This document shows, one piece after another, positions 32,716 through 35,793 of a DNA stretch of 35,793 nucleotides. The translations under genes were made by a program, and so were the position numbers. Source of the DNA: Bacillus albus (GTDB lineage: Bacteria > Bacillota > Bacilli > Bacillales > Bacillaceae_G); the NCBI RefSeq assembly GCF_001884185.1, contig NZ_MAOE01000070.1, positions 1 through 35,793 on the forward strand, given 5' to 3'. A model generated the notes under the pieces. It searched no databases. It saw nothing but the letters and a program-made list of their open reading frames with translations, and had not been told where the DNA came from. Position 1 is the first letter of the stretch; the number at the start of each line of letters is the position of its first letter.

Positions 32716-33312
32716 TCAGTCAAGTTCTTGGTTTACGGTATTTCCACTATGGAAAGCACGAAATTGACTCGGTGAAAATCCTGTATTTCTTTTAAATGCA
32801 TTATAAAAGCTAGATACACTTTGATAGCCTGTTTGATAACCAATCTCTGTACTATTAAAGACCGTTGTCAAGAGCAGTTCCTTTGCTTTCTTAACTCTGA
32901 TCCTTTCTAGATATATTCGAGGAGTATACCCTGTTCTTTCTTTGAAAATCCGATTTAAATGAAAACGACTAACTCCTACCCTTGATGCAATTTCATTTAA
33001 AGACATGTTTTGAACATAATTATTTTTTATCAATCGCATAGTATCTTCCAAAACGCATTCGAACGGGTCGTATATTTTTATATTTAGATCTGATCGGCAT
33101 CTTTTGCATGGGCGATAGCCTGCCTTTTGAGCTTCGTGCGCATTTGAAAAAAAGGATACATTTTCATAATTAGGAACCTTAGACTTGCAAGAAGGCCGAC
33201 AGAAAATTCCAGTTGTCTTGACTGCGTAAAAGAATATCCCGTCATACGCTGAATCACATGATACTGTTGCTTTCCACATGGTATCTCTGGAAAGGTTATT
33301 TTGATCCTTCAT
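32716..33312 (-). CDS. adaA: AdaA: methylphosphotriester-DNA methyltransferase / AraC-type activator
   Basis: 198 residues; ATG ten bases after GGGAGGA. The N-terminal Ada zinc domain has Cys38 and Cys42 (GIFCRPSCKSKVP) and Cys69 and Cys72 (CKRC); Cys38 would accept a methyl group from DNA phosphotriesters. The C-terminal AraC domain (about 90-190) has two helix-turn-helix units (SLNEIASRVGVSRFHLNRIF, STEIGYQTGYQSVSSFYNAF). Methylated AdaA activates the adaptive response to alkylation. Its start overlaps the permease stop by 17 bp, so it is translated from the permease mRNA; adaB, the usual partner, is not in the window. Confidence 0.93.
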   Translation of the reverse strand: MKDQNNLSRDTMWKATVSCDSAYDGIFFYAVKTTGIFCRPSCKSKVPNYENVSFFSNAHEAQKAGYRPCKRCRSDLNIKIYDPFECVLEDTMRLIKNNYVQNMSLNEIASRVGVSRFHLNRIFKERTGYTPRIYLERIRVKKAKELLLTTVFNSTEIGYQTGYQSVSSFYNAFKRNTGFSPSQFRAFHSGNTVNQELD

Positions 33313-34582
33313 TAGATTTTAATCCTCCCTTGTAGGCGAAAATCTTATTACTCAAAATCATATAACTCGCATATATAGCCACGACAATTAACGGAACAAA
33401 TATATACAATTGAAAAAATGGAATCACCAGCAAACATAAAATGAAAGAGATTAACGATGCCCACCATGCCGGTGTGTTCTTCCTAAATAATTTAACGCCT
33501 GCTGCCATTGAAAGAACATAAACTAGAATCCCAAGAGAAGTCGGTATAAACAAAATATCATCAAACGTTAGTGACAAAGCTTTTGTCACTAACACACCTG
33601 CTACCGAAAAACAGATAACAAACAATGCCATCTGTCTTGGAATTTGAGTAGTTGCATGCAGCCTTGAGAAAAATTTTGGGAAAGCACCATCTCTGCTTAA
33701 TGAATATCCTAATTGCGTTAGGCTGGCTACAAAAGCATTCGCTGTCCCTGTACAAATAATTAAAGCTAAAACAGCTGTAACGACTTTGGCACCTCCGCCT
33801 ACTGTATCTCCCATTATAACACCAATAGGAGACAGGTTGCTTTCTTGACTGCCATACGTGGCCGTTCCAATAGTGACAAGGCTTAGCGCTAAAAATAATA
33901 ATCCAATGACAACTGCACTAATAACTGCTCCTTTGACAATATCTTTTTCTGGTCTTTTAAAGTGCTCAGCCAAATTACAAATCGCCTCCCAACCGAAAAA
34001 TGACCAAAAGATAACCGTTATAGCGTTCCCGACAGAAAACCATCCATTTGGAACAAAGGGAGTAAAATTTCCCCATTGTATTCTTGGAAACGCCACAAAT
34101 ACAGCTGACGCTAAAAGAATCAGTAATAAAGAACTTAAAATCAATGCAACTTTACCACTAACATTTACGCCGTAATAATTGGAAACACCTGCAATTACCA
34201 AAATAAAGACGGCAATTAAAATTGTTTCAAAATGCGAAAATCCAAATGCCTGACTGACGTAAAAAGCACCAGTTAAAGATACAATCGTTTGACCAACTGC
34301 TGCTGTTACAAAATAAAACCACCCAACGATATTGCCAAGATGATATCCAAAAGCATTTCTAACAAAGGTTGCTGCTCCACCGGAATCAGGATATATCCGT
34401 GCCAAACTAGCAAAGGAATAAGCAAGCGGAAAGCTAATTATAATAACGATAAACCAGGATACAATAGATGCAGGGCCCGCTATTGAGGCCGTTACCCCCG
34501 ATAAAAAAAGGACACCTGATCCTAGAATAGCTGAAATGTATAACGCAATTCCTTGAAATAATCCAATGGCTTTATTGTTCAT
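33296..34582 (-). CDS. APC-superfamily amino-acid permease/exporter
   Basis: 428 residues; ATG after AAGGGGGGAGATC. Twelve membrane helices; helix 1 has the unwound substrate motif ISAILGSGVLFLSG (GSG), then ARIYPDSGGAATFVRNAFG. Helix 6 region has VIFWSFFGWEAICNLAEHF. It is closest in style to the YjeH/YfnA-like branch, some of which export amino acids such as methionine. It is the first gene of a two-gene unit with adaA. Coupling of a permease with a DNA-alkylation regulator is unusual; the link could be chance or the removal of an alkylated compound. Substrate unknown. Confidence 0.9.
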   Translation of the reverse strand: MNNKAIGLFQGIALYISAILGSGVLFLSGVTASIAGPASIVSWFIVIIISFPLAYSFASLARIYPDSGGAATFVRNAFGYHLGNIVGWFYFVTAAVGQTIVSLTGAFYVSQAFGFSHFETILIAVFILVIAGVSNYYGVNVSGKVALILSSLLLILLASAVFVAFPRIQWGNFTPFVPNGWFSVGNAITVIFWSFFGWEAICNLAEHFKRPEKDIVKGAVISAVVIGLLFLALSLVTIGTATYGSQESNLSPIGVIMGDTVGGGAKVVTAVLALIICTGTANAFVASLTQLGYSLSRDGAFPKFFSRLHATTQIPRQMALFVICFSVAGVLVTKALSLTFDDILFIPTSLGILVYVLSMAAGVKLFRKNTPAWWASLISFILCLLVIPFFQLYIFVPLIVVAIYASYMILSNKIFAYKGGLKSNEGSK

Positions 34583-34691
34583 GATCTCCCCCCTTTTATA
34601 GGATTTAGTGTACTAGTAAAAAGGGAGGAATTCTTCTTGTTTTTTGCGGTTTAATTCGTTTAATAAAACAATCAAAAGCATTTTTATTATA

Positions 34692-34773
34692 TTTCTTCTT
34701 CAACAATCTGGCCCGATTGTTGAAGAAAGTAGCCTGTTCCAATAAAGAACTTTATTGTTCAGTAACAACTTGT
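34692..34773. repeat. Palindromic repeat copy upstream of the permease
   Basis: TTCTTCAACAATC (34696-34708), loop TGGCCC, GATTGTTGAAGAA (34715-34727) is a perfect 13-bp inverted repeat. ATTGTTCAGTAACAACTTGT (34754-34773) follows. A degenerate copy of both parts lies at 32521-32620, so the permease-adaA unit is bracketed by direct repeats. Confidence 0.65.
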
Positions 34774-34782
34774 CATGAAACC

Positions 34783-34834
34783 ATAAAACGAACCGAAATT
34801 TTTCTTAAGAGTAGAAAATTCGGCTCGCTTTATG
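34783..34834 (-). terminator. Terminator of the serine hydrolase gene
   Basis: On the minus strand, ATAAAGCGAGCCGAA pairs with TTCGGTTCGTTTTAT using two G-U pairs, then T/A-rich DNA. It lies downstream of the serine hydrolase. Confidence 0.65.
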
Positions 34835-34843
34835 TTGGAATTT

Positions 34844-34899
34844 GCTTAGCGTATATTTTCGTTAAAATGTGGACGAGATCCCATTGCTATTAAGCTAAG
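34844..34899. repeat. 56-bp repeat with GCTTAG/CTAAG ends
   Basis: GCTTAGCGTATATTTTCG at the left and CATTGCTATTAAGCTAAG at the right; the right end is a variant of the IS231 terminal repeat. The left half matches 31358-31396 and, more weakly, 783-821. Probably one of the small dispersed repeats of the B. cereus group. The rest of 34583-34996 holds the permease leader and no gene. Confidence 0.55.
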
Positions 34900-34996
34900 A
34901 ATTTAAGTGTAATATCATTTAAGGGAATACTTAAGATACAAATAAAATATCTTTTCCATGTCGTACTGTTTTATTAAAGTCTACCCCGAGTTGTAG

Positions 34997-35793
34997 CTAG
35001 TTCAATGCGACTGTAAATTCTGAGTTCGGTGCACCAGCAAATACAACCGTTCCGTTCTCTGGTAGTTTCACGTTGTTATTGCCGCTCACAACGGTAAAAT
35101 TGACGCATACTCCATTCTCATCATACACCGCGAATGAACTTCCTGATGGCAACTCCACATTCATCGTTTTCCCTGCTGCCTCTTGCGGAATCGTAAACCA
35201 TTTGGCATGCCCATTTTTTTGCAGTGTAACTTTCGATAATTGACCTATATCAAGGGGTTTTACGTTAGATTCACTGACGTATAAAAAGCTGGACATCTCC
35301 ATATATTCAGTACCATCCTCTGTATAGAAATGGGCTTCCTTTGTATCCCGCCCATTCATCACAGGAATCTGAATTTGATGCGTCGCCGTATTCGGACCTG
35401 TAATTTTTTTGCCGTCCCAATACCCATCCTTGATCGTAATTTGTGTGTTAAGAGGCATTAGTTGTCCTAGATAGTTCATAGAATTAAATTTTTCGTTAAC
35501 GAGGTAGAACTTGCCACCCTCACGCTTCGCCCATGCAGCAGCTGTTTTCTTCGGTAACACATTGTTTTCTAATTTCTGGGCTAAATAGTGAGTCATCACA
35601 TTTTGCCCCAATCCCGGTGATAATTCATATGTGCTCTCTCTCAAATAAACTTTTCCATTCTTCTCAGTGACAAAGTTAAGCCTGGAAGTACCCTTCTCAT
35701 TTATAAAGCTTCCATCCGCCGTATATACATATTTTTCTTCCGGTTTAGTTGGTAAAAACAGTTCTCCCTTCTTCGTAATTTCTATTTTGAAAT
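34997..35793 (-). CDS. Serine hydrolase (CubicO/class C beta-lactamase family), C-terminal part, 5' end outside window
   Basis: The frame runs without a stop from the window edge to TAA-type stop at 34997, giving about 264 residues: FKIEITKKGELFLP, FINEKGTSRLNFVTEKNG, YELSPGLGQNVMTHYLAQKL, ending in a beta-rich tail NGTVVFAGAPNSEFTVALN. This matches the long C-terminal region that follows the catalytic domain in large secreted Bacillus serine hydrolases; the Ser-x-x-Lys site must lie beyond the edge. A TTG at 35642-35644 is internal, not a start. Base composition is somewhat richer in G+C than neighbouring genes. A terminator follows at 34783. A relic of another such gene sits at 31544. Confidence 0.6.
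   Translation of the reverse strand, partial: FKIEITKKGELFLPTKPEEKYVYTADGSFINEKGTSRLNFVTEKNGKVYLRESTYELSPGLGQNVMTHYLAQKLENNVLPKKTAAAWAKREGGKFYLVNEKFNSMNYLGQLMPLNTQITIKDGYWDGKKITGPNTATHQIQIPVMNGRDTKEAHFYTEDGTEYMEMSSFLYVSESNVKPLDIGQLSKVTLQKNGHAKWFTIPQEAAGKTMNVELPSGSSFAVYDENGVCVNFTVVSGNNNVKLPENGTVVFAGAPNSEFTVALN

Noticed and set aside
1-35793. Search for rRNA or tRNA genes
   Set aside because: I saw no cloverleaf-like or rRNA-like sequence.

Overview
The window looks like chromosomal accessory DNA from a Bacillus cereus group bacterium (cereus/thuringiensis type). Reasons: A+T-rich genes with strong AGGAGG-type ribosome sites; a 1065-residue P450-reductase fusion of the CYP102A type; an AdaA repair activator; an S-box riboswitch; and many copies of the terminal repeat of IS231, an insertion sequence typical of this group. 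All calls come from reading the sequence; no database was searched.

Layout. 1-1000: the 5' part of a G+C-rich DinB-like gene, then non-coding DNA with a terminator and a repeat. 1046-6000: a secreted binary-toxin-B-like (anthrax protective-antigen-like) protein that lacks the usual N-terminal prodomain, followed on the same strand by a two-component system and a membrane-anchored DM13 protein. 6.2-9.1 kb: a decayed zone with a hydrolase pseudogene, an IS200/IS605-type right end, a flavin-oxidase fragment, IS231 relics, a short repeat-tailed protein and a mini-element. 9.1-14.0 kb: an LtrA-like membrane protein, an isochorismatase-like remnant, a small ORF, and a 618-residue reductase-hydrolase fusion beside a TetR regulator with two matching operators, all sprinkled with IS231-ended mini-elements.

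14.0-23.1 kb is ordinary metabolism and regulation: an SDR divergent from an Lrp/AsnC regulator, an M20 amidohydrolase behind an S-box riboswitch, a UPF1-like superfamily 1 helicase, a VOC protein, small domain proteins (DUF1904, YdhR-like, DoxX) and a MarR regulator surrounded by three near-identical palindromes. 23.3-28.5 kb holds CYP102A and a DHA2 drug exporter. 28.9-32.5 kb has a Trp/Gly/Pro-rich protein of unknown role, a small membrane protein, a protein-kinase-fold protein, a serine-hydrolase relic, another IS231 relic and a DUF1203 protein. 32.7-34.6 kb is a translationally coupled amino-acid permease-adaA pair bracketed by two related copies of a palindromic repeat. The window ends inside a serine hydrolase gene.

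The best candidates for something unusual are the prodomain-less toxin-B-like protein, the reductase-hydrolase fusion with its clear TetR operators, the MarR palindrome set, and the dense population of IS231-derived mini-elements sitting at gene ends.
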